Shown here one piece after another: positions 9,354 through 18,614 of a DNA stretch of 47,214 nucleotides. The position numbers and the translations under genes are program-made. Where the stretch lies: assembly GCA_964391365.1 (NCBI GenBank), contig CAYMKW010000008.1, forward strand, positions 1 to 47,214, given 5' to 3'. Position 1 is the stretch's first letter, and each line of letters opens with the position of its first letter. Below the pieces are notes generated by a model. It saw only the letters and a program-made list of their open reading frames with translations. It was not told where the DNA came from and ran no database searches. This stretch comes from SXMI01 sp964391365 (GTDB lineage: Bacteria; Actinomycetota; Acidimicrobiia; Acidimicrobiales; Microtrichaceae).

Positions 9354-10169
9354 TCATCCGCCGTCCGGATCCGATTCCGGACGACCTCCGTCATCCATCG
9401 GCCGCAGGTAGGTGGAGACGTGTCGAGCGCCCAGCGGATCGAACGGCTCCCCGGCCCAGCCACCGGAGCGGTCGACGAGTCGGAGCCCTGCGCCCTCGGA
9501 CCACGCGTCGAGCGTCGCGACGGCCAACGGGACGATCCGCCACGGCCGCACCCTGGGTGGCTCGCCGTCCCGCAGTTCGACGTGTGCGCCGGTCACGGGG
9601 CCGCCGTCCCCCGGCCGGGCATCGGTCGCGATCAGCCGAACCCCGGCCGTCGTCACGTCACGGACGCTCAGGGTCCGGGTCCGCGTGTCGACCGGCGCCG
9701 GGATGAAGCACTCCACGACGAGGTGTCCGCCGGGCCGCAACGCACCGGCGGAGCGTTCCACGCACGAGCGCTGCTCGTCGGCGCTCGCCAGGTTGCAGAG
9801 CAGGTTGTTGGCGGCCAGGACCAGGTCGACCCCACCATCGGGCCAGGTCGAGCCGTCGGCGACGTCGCCGAGCACCGTGGCGACCCGCCCGTCGGGGTCC
9901 TTGCGGCGCAGCGCGTCGAGCATCTCCGGCGATGCGTCCAGTCCCGTCACCCTGCAGCCGGCCGCCTCCAGGGCGAGCGCCAGTCGTCCGGTGCCGACCC
10001 CGAGCTCCAGAACGGTGCCGTGGTCGCACCGGGTGACCAGGGAGCGCACCGCCGCCTCGGTGTCGACCTCGTCGGGGTACCACTCGTCGTAGACGTCGGC
10101 GAAGCTGCGACCGTAGGTGCCCGGATCGAACGGGTCGGGCACGTGGGGTGGGGCGTCGTCACCGGCCAT
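9354..10169 (-). CDS. Class I SAM-dependent methyltransferase
   Basis: This 271-residue protein has the SAM-binding motif I VLELGVGTGRLALALEAAG, the acidic loop VTGLDASPEMLDALRRKDP, motif IV VDLVLAANNLLCNL and LRPGGHLVVECFIPAP. The N-terminal YGRSFADVYDEWYPDEVDTE resembles small-molecule methyltransferases of the UbiE/Methyltransf_25 type. The substrate is unknown. The open frame extends to 11105 but the extra part is shadow. The ATG at 10169 is preceded by CAGACT at 6 nt. It is convergent with the thioesterase gene (16 bp) and divergent from the membrane-protein operon. Confidence 0.85.
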   Translation of the reverse strand: MAGDDAPPHVPDPFDPGTYGRSFADVYDEWYPDEVDTEAAVRSLVTRCDHGTVLELGVGTGRLALALEAAGCRVTGLDASPEMLDALRRKDPDGRVATVLGDVADGSTWPDGGVDLVLAANNLLCNLASADEQRSCVERSAGALRPGGHLVVECFIPAPVDTRTRTLSVRDVTTAGVRLIATDARPGDGGPVTGAHVELRDGEPPRVRPWRIVPLAVATLDAWSEGAGLRLVDRSGGWAGEPFDPLGARHVSTYLRPMDDGGRPESDPDGG

Positions 10170-10175
10170 CCGCCC

Positions 10176-10181
10176 AGTCTG
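10176..10181 (-). promoter_or_regulatory. -10-like element CAGACT, leaderless start of the methyltransferase gene
   Basis: CAGACT on the minus strand, then 6 nt, then ATG at 10169. Confidence 0.5.
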
Positions 10182-10190
10182 GCGGCGTGG

Positions 10191-10196
10191 GAGGAT
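10191..10196 (+). promoter_or_regulatory. -10-like element GAGGAT ahead of the MoxR-DUF58 operon
   Basis: GAGGAT is followed by 7 nt and GTG at 10204, and would start the five-gene operon leaderless. The same bases could instead be read as a GGGAGG SD site (10189-10194) with 9-nt spacing, so the two readings compete. Confidence 0.35.
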
Positions 10197-10203
10197 GGGC
10201 GCC

Positions 10204-11190
10204 GTGACGGGAGCGGACCACAGCGACTGGAGCGCACCGGGTGCGCCCCCGGGGTCGCGTCCCACCCGCCCGGTGGTCGGGGTCCTGGACGCACCCCGGA
10301 CCACGGCCGGCGTTGCGGTCGCCCGAGGTGACGACCCGGTCCCCCCGGAACCCCACGCCCTGCTCGGCACCGACGGACCGCTGGCCGAGGTCCGTCCCGT
10401 GGGCGCCCTGGGTGTCCTCGACGGAGGGTTCGAGCTGCTCCGGTTCCGCTTCCCGGCGCTGGTGGGCGTCACCGCCGCCGTGCTGCTCCCGCTGCAGCTG
10501 GCGGAGCTCCTCGTGGTGCTCGGATCGAACCGCTCGACGGGCGCCGACCCGCTCACCACGCCGGCATCGTTCGAGTTCCTGGCGTCGAGCTCGGCCGGGG
10601 GCGGATGGTCGCTGCTGTTCGCACTGGCCGGAGCGCTCGCATCGACCTGGGTGGGCATGGTGGTCGGGACACTCGTCGCGTCCTGGTGGTCCGAGGTAGA
10701 CCTCCCCGTCGGGAGGGCGGTGGGACTCGCCGGCCGCCGGTGGTGGGTGGTCCCGCTGCTGGCGGCCCTGACCCTGGCGATCAAGCTGCCGGCGGCCTGC
10801 GTCGCAGGCGTGGGGTTCGTCGTGGCCGACGCCTTCGTGTTCACCGCGGCGGTGGCCGCCGGAGCGGAACGGCTCGGTCCGTTCGCCGCACTCAGGCGGT
10901 CCTTCGTGCTGAGCCGCCGGAACCCGGGCACCGCCCTGGGTGTGGCGGGCGGCGGACTCCTCCTGACGCTCATCGTCCAGATGGTGGTGCTCGCCGGCCC
11001 GCTGCTGTTGATCCAGAGCCTGGGTGTCACCGGCACCGTGGCGCTGTTCGTCCAGCAGGCCGCGGGGCTGGTGGTGCTCGTCACCGTTCCGCTGACCTCC
11101 TGCATCGCCGCCCGGGCGTGGGTCGAGTTCCGGTGTCGTTCCGAGGGCGCCGACCTGGACGAGCGGATGGTGCGCCGTGGCCTGGCCTGA
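10204..11190 (+). CDS. Polytopic membrane protein, first gene of the MoxR-DUF58 cluster
   Basis: This 328-residue protein has a polar N-terminal tail of about 60 residues followed by five or six long hydrophobic segments. A cytosolic-looking stretch, AALRRSFVLSRRNPGTALGV, is a feature of membrane proteins with a 'glycerophosphodiesterase membrane domain' type of fold. I do not recognise a catalytic site. Its position matches M. tuberculosis Rv3689 in the homologous cluster. The GTG at 10204 is chosen; an in-frame ATG at 10195 is possible but abuts the putative SD. The end overlaps the next gene by 14 nt, indicating co-translation. Confidence 0.7.
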   Translation: MTGADHSDWSAPGAPPGSRPTRPVVGVLDAPRTTAGVAVARGDDPVPPEPHALLGTDGPLAEVRPVGALGVLDGGFELLRFRFPALVGVTAAVLLPLQLAELLVVLGSNRSTGADPLTTPASFEFLASSSAGGGWSLLFALAGALASTWVGMVVGTLVASWWSEVDLPVGRAVGLAGRRWWVVPLLAALTLAIKLPAACVAGVGFVVADAFVFTAAVAAGAERLGPFAALRRSFVLSRRNPGTALGVAGGGLLLTLIVQMVVLAGPLLLIQSLGVTGTVALFVQQAAGLVVLVTVPLTSCIAARAWVEFRCRSEGADLDERMVRRGLA

Positions 11191-11872
11191 GTCGGTCCTG
11201 TTCCGGGGTCAGGGTCCTGGCCCGGTGGTCGACGACGTCGAGCGGGTCATGTCGGACCCTGCGTTCGACTACACGCCATCCTGGTTGGACCGGGCGCTCG
11301 AGCGGATCACCGAGTTCGTGGGTGACCTGGTCTCGCCCTCGTTCGGCGGAGCCGGAGGGACCTTCGGGGGCGGTGTCGGCGGGGTGGTGGCCTGGTTGTT
11401 CGTCGTCGCGGCCCTGGTGGCGGTCGTGGCCGTGGTCGTCGTGGCCGTTCGGAACCGCATCCGTCGACCGGAGGTGGCCGACCAGTCGACCGTGGACGTC
11501 GAGCACCGCAGGCCGGCCGCCGAGTGGGCCGCCGATGCCGAGCGGTTCGAGGCCGACGGGGCCTGGGCCGAGGCGGTCCGGGCCCGCTACCGGGAGCTCG
11601 TCCGCAGGCTCGTCGACACCCGGTCGCTCCCGGACGTCGCCGGCCTGACGACGACCGAGCTGCGCGACGAGCTGAACCGCACGACACCGTCGGCGGCCGG
11701 TGACTTCGACCTGGCCTCGAGGGTCTTCGAGGCCGCCTGGTACCGCCTCCAGCCGGTCGGCCCGTCCGACCTCGGCGCGCTGCGGGATGCCGCGGCCCGG
11801 GTCCTGCAGGCACCCCGGGTTCCGTCCGGCGGTGGAGCGCCGGTCGAGCCGGTCGGAGGGGCACGGCCGTGA
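11177..11872 (+). CDS. DUF4129-containing membrane protein
   Basis: This 231-residue protein has one strong transmembrane segment (about residues 72-92, VAWLFVVAALVAVVAVVVVAV) followed by a cytosolic DUF4129-type domain: AEWAADAERFEADGAWAEAVRARYRELVRRLVDTRSLPDVAGLTTTELRDEL, then VFEAAWYRLQPVG. DUF4129 proteins sit beside MoxR and DUF58 genes and in other bacteria beside transglutaminase-like genes. Their role is unproved but points to cell-envelope assembly. The start GTG 11177 overlaps the upstream gene by 14 nt and its stop overlaps the next GTG (GTGA). Confidence 0.8.
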   Translation: MAWPESVLFRGQGPGPVVDDVERVMSDPAFDYTPSWLDRALERITEFVGDLVSPSFGGAGGTFGGGVGGVVAWLFVVAALVAVVAVVVVAVRNRIRRPEVADQSTVDVEHRRPAAEWAADAERFEADGAWAEAVRARYRELVRRLVDTRSLPDVAGLTTTELRDELNRTTPSAAGDFDLASRVFEAAWYRLQPVGPSDLGALRDAAARVLQAPRVPSGGGAPVEPVGGARP

Positions 11873-13084
11873 GGGGCGGACGGGGCGCCGCGCTCACGCT
11901 GGTGGTCGTCGTCCTGGCCGTGGTGGTCGTCGTGGTGTCGCTCGGCACCACGCCTCCGCCGCCGTTCGACGCCCGGTCGACCGCACCGTCCGGGTACGCC
12001 GCCCTGGCCCGGATCGTCGCCGACCGCGGCGCCGACTGGGAGAGCCGCACGGCGACCTCGGTCGCCCAGCAGGGGTACGGGCCGGGCGACGTGCTGGTGG
12101 TCCCGGCGCCGGACCTGGCGTCGTTCGCCGAGCTCGACTCCCTCCGCGACGCGGCCGCCTCGGGCGCCGTCGTCGTGTTCGGCTCGCCGCCCCCCGACCC
12201 CGGCGCGCCCCTGGGCGAGGGCGCCCTCGGTCCGCTCGCAGGTGACCCGATCGCCGGCGCGGTCCCCGACGACGACGTCCTGGCCCGACAGCCCGCGGCA
12301 CCGACGGACCCCGGAGTCTGCGAGGTCGCCGAACTGGCTGCGCTCGGCCCGATCGACACCTGGTTCGCCGCGCCGATCCCGGTCGAGGGTCGTTCGTCCT
12401 GCTTCGGTGATGGCGCCGACGCCCACGTGGTCGTCGAGCCCGTGGGCGACGGCCGGGTCGTCACACTCTCCGGCCCCGAGCTCATCGCCAACGCCAGGCT
12501 CTGGCCCGACAAGGAGGGCGGCGGGCGCCCCCTCGACAACGCCGCCGTCCTGGTCGAACTCGCCGGGCTCGGAGGGCGATCGCAGGGCCCGTCGGAGGAC
12601 GGCGGGCGGCGTATCACCTTCGTCCGGGCCGAGCCGAGCCCCGACCCGGCGGCCTCCGCCGGTCAGGCGACCAACCCCCTGGGGCTCCTGCCCGATGGAG
12701 TCCGGGCGGCCCTCGTCGCGGGTGTCGTCGCCTTCTGCTGCTACGCCTGGTTCCGGGCCCGTCGGCTGGGACGGGTGGTGCGTGAGCCGGCCCCGGTCCG
12801 CATCGCCGGTTCGGAGCTGGTCGTCGCCGTCGGGGAGCTGGGCCGTCGTCGCTCCGCCACCGGTCGTGCCGCTGCGGCGCTGCGGGCGGAGTTCGCCCGT
12901 CGGGTGGGTCCGGCCGCCGGACTCGGTCCCGCACCCGACCCCGCCCGACTGGTGGACTGGACCGCACGTCAGAGCGGTCGGTCCGCCGACGAGGTGGCGA
13001 CGCTGTTGATCCGTGAGGTGACGAGCCCCGAGGCGCTCGTCCGACTGGCCGGTGCGCTCGACGCACTGGAGGAGGAGGTCTCCC

Positions 13085-13104
<20 letters not shown>
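11869..13104 (+). CDS. DUF4350-domain membrane protein
   Basis: This 411-residue protein has an N-terminal transmembrane segment (LTLVVVVLAVVVVVVSLG), an extracellular DUF4350-like domain (residues about 35-240, with STAPSGYAALARIVADRGADWE and GDVLVVPAPDLASFAELDSLRDAAASGAVVVFGSPP, a Rossmann-like region), a second transmembrane segment near residues 280-300 (GVRAALVAGVVAFCCYAWFRA), and a cytosolic tail. The layout matches Rv3691. It starts at the GTG that overlaps the previous TGA, and its last 20 nt overlap the MoxR start. Confidence 0.8.
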
Positions 13105-14074
<970 letters not shown>

Positions 14075-14083
14075 GGTCACCAC

Positions 14084-15403
14084 GTGTCCGTCGTCCCCAC
14101 CCGCAGGCTGGCGCTCGTCGTGCTCGCCCTGGGCGTGGTGCTGGCGGTCGCCCCGGTCCCGCTGCCGTCGGTGTGGGCCGTCGCCGGGATCCTGGCGGCG
14201 GTCGCGGTCCTGCTCGCGGTGGGCGACGCGTTGGCTGCGGTCCGGCCCGGCGCCCTCACCCTGGAGCGGCACCACCCCCCGGTCGTGGTGGCGGGAACGA
14301 CCGCCACGCTCGAGTGGGTCGTGCGGTCGGACGCGACCCGTTCGGTCCGGCTGCTCGTCGCCGACGAACTGGCACCGTCGCTGCGGGCCGCGGCTCGGCG
14401 CTTCGACGTCCGGGTCCCCGCCGGCGACGTCGTGCGCGTGTCCACCCCGTTCCAGCCCATGCGACGGGGTCGATTCGAGCTGGCCCGCGTGGCGATCCGC
14501 ATCGTCGGACCCCTCGGTCTCGGGTCCCGACAGCGTGAGGTCCCGCTCGCCAGCGTGCTCCGGGTCCACCCGCCGTTCCGCTCCCGCGACGACGCCGAGC
14601 TCGCGATCCGCCGTGGCCGGATCCTGGAGGTCGGGCTCCGCTCCGCACGGGGCCTGGGCACGGGCACGGAGTTCGAGCAGCTCCGCGAGTACGGGCCGGA
14701 CGACGAGTTCCGACGCATCGACTGGACGGCGACGGCCCGAGCCGGTCGACCGATCGTACGGACCTTCCGGGCCGAGCGGAACCAGACGGTCGTCGCCGTG
14801 CTCGACACCGGCCGCGTCACCGCCGGGCGGGTGGCCGGCGTGCCCAGGCTGGAGCACGCGGTCGACGCCGTGACGGCCCTGGGCGAGGTGGCGACCCGGC
14901 TCGGCGACCGGTGCGGGTTGGTGGCGTTCGGACGAGGGATCCGCGCCGAGGTGCCGCCCGCACGGCGCCGGGACCAGGTCGGTCGCCTGACCGAGGCGAT
15001 GTACGCGCTCGAGCCCGAGCTGAGCGAGTCCGACTACCCGACCGCGTTCCGCCACGTCCTGGTGCGTTACCGGCGTCGGGCGATGCTCGTCGTCCTGAGC
15101 GACCTCCTCGAGCCCGCCGTCGAGGACTCGTTGCTCCCGGCGCTGCCCCTGGTGACGCGGACCCACCTGGTGGTCGTGGCGGGTGTGCGCGACCCGGAGG
15201 TCGAGGCCTGGGCGCACGGTCCGGCGGACGACCCTGAGTCGGTCCACCGTCGCGCCGCCGCCACGACGGCGCTGGCCGACCGCCGCCGGACCGCCGCCCG
15301 GCTCCGCGGCCTGGGCGTCACCGTCGTGGACGCCGCGCCCGGGCACCTGGCGCGGGAGCTGGCGGACGCCTACCTGCTCGCCAAGCAGACGGGCCGACTC
15401 TGA
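14084..15403 (+). CDS. DUF58 (VWA-like) protein, MoxR partner
   Basis: This 439-residue protein has two N-terminal transmembrane segments (residues about 5-50), a beta-rich region, and the DUF58 signature GTGTEFEQLREYGPDDEFRRIDW around residues 195-214. A VWA-like domain follows (TVVAVLDTGRV as a degenerate MIDAS strand, then LVAFGRGIRAEVPPARRRDQVGRLTEAMYALEPELSESDY). It probably works with MoxR at the membrane. The homolog by position is Rv3693. GTG 14084 begins 10 nt after the MoxR stop. Confidence 0.9.
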   Translation: MSVVPTRRLALVVLALGVVLAVAPVPLPSVWAVAGILAAVAVLLAVGDALAAVRPGALTLERHHPPVVVAGTTATLEWVVRSDATRSVRLLVADELAPSLRAAARRFDVRVPAGDVVRVSTPFQPMRRGRFELARVAIRIVGPLGLGSRQREVPLASVLRVHPPFRSRDDAELAIRRGRILEVGLRSARGLGTGTEFEQLREYGPDDEFRRIDWTATARAGRPIVRTFRAERNQTVVAVLDTGRVTAGRVAGVPRLEHAVDAVTALGEVATRLGDRCGLVAFGRGIRAEVPPARRRDQVGRLTEAMYALEPELSESDYPTAFRHVLVRYRRRAMLVVLSDLLEPAVEDSLLPALPLVTRTHLVVVAGVRDPEVEAWAHGPADDPESVHRRAAATTALADRRRTAARLRGLGVTVVDAAPGHLARELADAYLLAKQTGRL

Positions 15404-15417
15404 GCGGCCCGGACACC

Positions 15418-16470
15418 TCAGGCGCGGATCGTGGCGCCGGAGGCCGCCGCGTCCTCGGCCAGGTCCAGGGCGTCGCGTCGGTCCTCACCCCACAGGCCCG
15501 TGGCGCCGCCGGCCGCCGCCCGTTGGCCCAGCAGCACCACGTAGACGACGAATGCGGCGAACGCCGAGACCCCGACCGCGATTCGCAGCGCCGTCGGCAG
15601 GTCCGAGGGCGTCACGAACCCCTCGATGAACCCGGCCACGACGAAGCAGGCGATGAGCCCCACGACGATGACGACCGAGCGGAGCCCGGCGTCGCGGAGC
15701 GCATCGCCCCGGGTCCGGTCGCCGGGAGCCACGATCGCCCATGAGATCTGCAGCCCCGAGGCGCCGGCCACGATGATGGCGGCGATCTCGAGGAGTCCGT
15801 GGGGCAGGATCAGCCCCCAGAACTGGGCGCCCTCGCCGGCGCGGTGCATGACCGCCGCCATCACCCCGACGTTCAGGCCGTTGTAGCCGAGGATGAACGC
15901 CGGCCCGAGCACCGGCACCACCCCCAGGGCGAACGCGGTGAAGGCGACGTAGGTGTTGTTGACGGTGACCCGCCCGGCGAAGTTCTGGGCGGCGTCGGAG
16001 CGGTAGTACTCGGCGAAGTCGCGTTCCGCGATCACCTGCTGCAGTTCGGTCGGCACGCTGGCGTCCAACGTGCTCGGTGACCTGGCCAGCCAGAGTCCGG
16101 CCGCCACCGCCGGGATGAGGAAGCAGGCCGCGGCCACCGCCACGAACCGCCGTGCGTGCCAGACCGCGGCGGGGAAGGTGGTGGTGACGAAGGTGGCCAC
16201 CGCCCGGCCGGGCCGTCCCCGGCGCCGGTAGAGCACCAGCCGGGCCTCGCCCAGGACGCGCGACAGCCGGGCGTTCAGGTCCGGGTCCGCGTAGACGGTC
16301 CGGGCGTGCGACAACTGCGTCGACACCCGCTGGTAGAGAGCGACCAGTTCGTCGGCCTCGTCGTCGCTGAGGGATGCCAGACGACGTTTCGAGCCGCCGG
16401 CCCGACGGCTGAGGTCGCCGAGCCGACGCCAGGTGGCCTCGTGGCGCTGGATGTAGCGGTCGATGTCCAC
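15418..16470 (-). CDS. SpoIIM-family (stage II sporulation protein M-like) membrane protein
   Basis: This 350-residue protein has a helical cytosolic N-terminal third (MDIDRYIQRHEATWRRLGDLSRRA, HARTVYADPDLNARLSRVLGEARLVLYRRRG) and then about six transmembrane segments, including VNNTYVAFTAFALGVVPVLGPAFILGYNGLNVG, the SpoIIM core. Outside spore formers these proteins are linked with MoxR/DUF58/RDD genes, and this one is inverted relative to its neighbours exactly as Rv3694c is. Start GTG 16470; a TACGTT -10 at 16507-16512 would give a leader of about 30 nt. Sporulation is not implied. Confidence 0.88.
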   Translation of the reverse strand: MDIDRYIQRHEATWRRLGDLSRRAGGSKRRLASLSDDEADELVALYQRVSTQLSHARTVYADPDLNARLSRVLGEARLVLYRRRGRPGRAVATFVTTTFPAAVWHARRFVAVAAACFLIPAVAAGLWLARSPSTLDASVPTELQQVIAERDFAEYYRSDAAQNFAGRVTVNNTYVAFTAFALGVVPVLGPAFILGYNGLNVGVMAAVMHRAGEGAQFWGLILPHGLLEIAAIIVAGASGLQISWAIVAPGDRTRGDALRDAGLRSVVIVVGLIACFVVAGFIEGFVTPSDLPTALRIAVGVSAFAAFVVYVVLLGQRAAAGGATGLWGEDRRDALDLAEDAAASGATIRA

Positions 16471-16505
16471 GGCGTCCTGCCGGCTCCCTGTTCGATCCCG
16501 CCCAC

Positions 16506-16512
16506 TAACGTA
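16506..16512. promoter_or_regulatory. Overlapping divergent -10 elements (TAACGT / TACGTT)
   Basis: In the 47-bp divergent region, TAACGT (plus, 16506-16511) lies 6 nt before the RDD GTG at 16518. TACGTT (minus, 16512-16507) faces the SpoIIM gene. The two hexamers share five base pairs, so RNA polymerase can occupy only one at a time. Confidence 0.55.
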
Positions 16513-16517
16513 GGCCG

Positions 16518-17321
16518 GTGCCCGCAGGCGTCGTCACCCCCGAGGCGGTCCTGCTCGAACTGCCCACCGCCGGCGTCGCCACCCGGACGCTGGCCCGACT
16601 GGTCGACCTGGTGCTGCAGATCGTGGTGGGGATCGCCCTGTTCCTGCTGGCCGGGGCCGCCATCGCGACGGGGGTGAGCCCCGAACTGATGATCCTGGTG
16701 GTCGTCGTCGCCAGCATCGTCGTGATCCCCGTCACCGTGGAGGTGCTCTCGCGGGGACGCAGCCCCGGCAAGGCGCTGTTCGGTCTGCGTGTGGTCGATC
16801 GTGACGGTTCGCCGTCGACACCCCGCCAGGCGGTCGTGCGCGGCGCCGTCGCCATCATCGACACGTACCTGTCGCTCGGGTTCCTGGCGCTGACGGTGGC
16901 GACGGGGACCCGGGACACCCAGCGGCCCGGGGACCTGGCCGCCGGCACCGTCGTGATCCGGGAGCGGGCCGGACGTGGCACCGAGGTGCCGGTCGCGTTC
17001 CTGCCGCCCGCCGGGCTCGAGGCGCTCGTCGCCTCGCTCGACGTCTCCCGCCTCGACGACGAGGACTTCTCGCTCGTCCGGGCGTTCCTGCTCCGGGTCG
17101 ACCGGCTGGACCCGGCCGACCGCCTGCGCCTGGCCACGGAGCTGGCCGAGGGCGTCCGACGACGGATCGACCAGCCCGTCAGCGCCCCGGTGACCGCGGA
17201 GGTGTGGCTCGTCTGCGTGGCCTCCGCCTACCAGTCCCGACGGGGCAACCTGCTCGCCGATGCGGCGCTCGGACTGGCGCCGATCGCAGCGCCGATCGCA
17301 GCGCCGATCCGATCCCGCTGA
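16518..17321 (+). CDS. RDD-family membrane protein
   Basis: This 267-residue protein has an RDD domain: R-TLARLVDLVLQIVVGIALFL (first segment with the RDD-type arginine and aspartate), a second segment near residues 55-75, SRGRSPGKALFGLRVVDRDG, and a third near residues 115-135 followed by RDTQRPGDLAAGTVVI. A cytosolic C-terminal helical region follows. The family may take part in ion or solute transport and in MoxR-linked clusters; the homolog by position is Rv3695. The C-terminus carries a 12-bp minisatellite (APIAAPIAAPI). GTG 16518 lies 6 nt after TAACGT. Confidence 0.85.
   Translation: MPAGVVTPEAVLLELPTAGVATRTLARLVDLVLQIVVGIALFLLAGAAIATGVSPELMILVVVVASIVVIPVTVEVLSRGRSPGKALFGLRVVDRDGSPSTPRQAVVRGAVAIIDTYLSLGFLALTVATGTRDTQRPGDLAAGTVVIRERAGRGTEVPVAFLPPAGLEALVASLDVSRLDDEDFSLVRAFLLRVDRLDPADRLRLATELAEGVRRRIDQPVSAPVTAEVWLVCVASAYQSRRGNLLADAALGLAPIAAPIAAPIRSR
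17277..17310 (+). repeat. 12-bp tandem repeat, 2.8 copies, in the RDD gene
   Basis: GCGCCGATCGCA occurs at 17277-17288 and 17289-17300, with a partial third copy to 17310. It encodes an API repeat at the C-terminus and keeps the frame. Confidence 0.9.
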
Positions 17322-17360
17322 GGTTCCCGCTGAGTGGGTGGCCCACCCGGACCTGGGCCA

Positions 17361-17366
17361 CACTCT
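17361..17366 (+). promoter_or_regulatory. -10-like element CACTCT before the acyl-CoA dehydrogenase gene
   Basis: CACTCT is followed by 6 nt and ATG at 17373. The match is weaker than TANNNT but has the same spacing as the other leaderless starts. Confidence 0.4.
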
Positions 17367-17372
17367 CCGTCG

Positions 17373-18599
17373 ATGGACTTCGACGACACGCCCGAGGAGC
17401 GAGCGCTGCGCGCCGAGGCGGTCGCCTGGCTGGACGCCCACGCCGAGCGGCGTGACCGGTCGCTCCTGGACGAGATGCGCACCTACCGGGCCACCACCGA
17501 GGTCGAGGACGCGGCCATGGTCGACGAGGCCCGTCGCTGGCAGCGGGTCAAGGCCGAGGCCCGATGGGCCGCACCCCACTGGCCCGAGTCGTACGGGGGT
17601 CGGGGGCTGTCGCCGTCGCTGGCCGGTGTGTTCGCGGCCGTCGAGGCGGACTACGACGTCGCCGGCCGGATGTTCACCGTCGGGGTCGACATGGTCGGCC
17701 CGACCGTCGTCGAGTGGGGGACCGACGAGCAGCGGACCCGCTGGCTGCCCCGGATCCTCCGCGCCGACGACGTGTGGTGTCAGTTGTTCAGCGAGCCCGG
17801 TGCCGGTTCCGACCTGGCGGGGCTGTCGACCCGGGCCGAACGGGACGGCGACGAGTGGGTGGTGACCGGACAGAAGGTGTGGACCTCGGGTGCCCACTAC
17901 GCGGACCTCGGCGTGCTGCTGGCGCGCACCGATCCGGACGTGCCGAAGCACCGGGGGATCACGGCGCTGGTCGTGGACGTCCGGGCGCCGGGTGTGGACG
18001 TCCGGCCGCTCCGTCAGATCGACGGAGCCATCCACTTCAACGAGGTGTTCCTCGACGAGGTGCGGGTCCCGGTGGCCGACACGCTCGGTCCGGTCGGCGG
18101 CGGGTGGGGGGTCGCCCTGTCGATGCTGTCGCACGAGCGGGCCTCCATCGGCGGCGGCCGCATGTACACGGTGTCCCAGGTCGTGGAGCTCGCCCGGTCC
18201 GCCGGACGCACCGACGAACCGGTGGTCCGTCAGCGACTGGCGAGGTTGTACGAACTCGAGCGCGTGCTCGAGTTCCTCGTCTACCGGGTCCGCACCGCTG
18301 CGGCCCGGGGCGAGTTCCCCGGGCCGGAGAGCTCGGTGATGAAGCTCATCGTCTCGGAGTTCTACGCCACGGGTGGCGACCTGATCGTCGAGCTCCAGGG
18401 CGCCGCCGGCACGCTCAGCCGCGAGGACGCCCCGTTCGACGGCCGCTTCCAGGACTTCTTCATGTCGCAGTGGGCGCCCCGGATCGGCGGCGGCACCGAT
18501 CAGGTGCAGCGCAACATCATCGGCGAGCGGGTGCTCGGGCTGCCCGCCGAGGTGCGCCTCGACAAGGACGTCCCCTTCCGCGACCTGGCCCGCGCCTGA
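17373..18599 (+). CDS. Acyl-CoA dehydrogenase family protein
   Basis: This 408-residue flavoprotein has the helical N-terminal domain (APHWPESYGGRGLSPS), the FAD/substrate beta domain (CQLFSEPGAGSDLAGLSTRAERDGDEWVVTGQKVWTSGA) and the C-terminal four-helix domain ending GGGTDQVQRNIIGERVLGLP. The Glu of the medium-chain YEGT motif is replaced by Gly, so the base must be elsewhere or the reaction differs; this is common in actinobacterial FadE paralogs. The true substrate is unknown (acyl, steroid side-chain or other CoA ester). The ATG at 17373 is chosen over an upstream GTG at 17334 for motif spacing and family length. Confidence 0.9.
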   Translation: MDFDDTPEERALRAEAVAWLDAHAERRDRSLLDEMRTYRATTEVEDAAMVDEARRWQRVKAEARWAAPHWPESYGGRGLSPSLAGVFAAVEADYDVAGRMFTVGVDMVGPTVVEWGTDEQRTRWLPRILRADDVWCQLFSEPGAGSDLAGLSTRAERDGDEWVVTGQKVWTSGAHYADLGVLLARTDPDVPKHRGITALVVDVRAPGVDVRPLRQIDGAIHFNEVFLDEVRVPVADTLGPVGGGWGVALSMLSHERASIGGGRMYTVSQVVELARSAGRTDEPVVRQRLARLYELERVLEFLVYRVRTAAARGEFPGPESSVMKLIVSEFYATGGDLIVELQGAAGTLSREDAPFDGRFQDFFMSQWAPRIGGGTDQVQRNIIGERVLGLPAEVRLDKDVPFRDLARA

Positions 18600-18614
18600 G
18601 CTGCGACGACGTTG

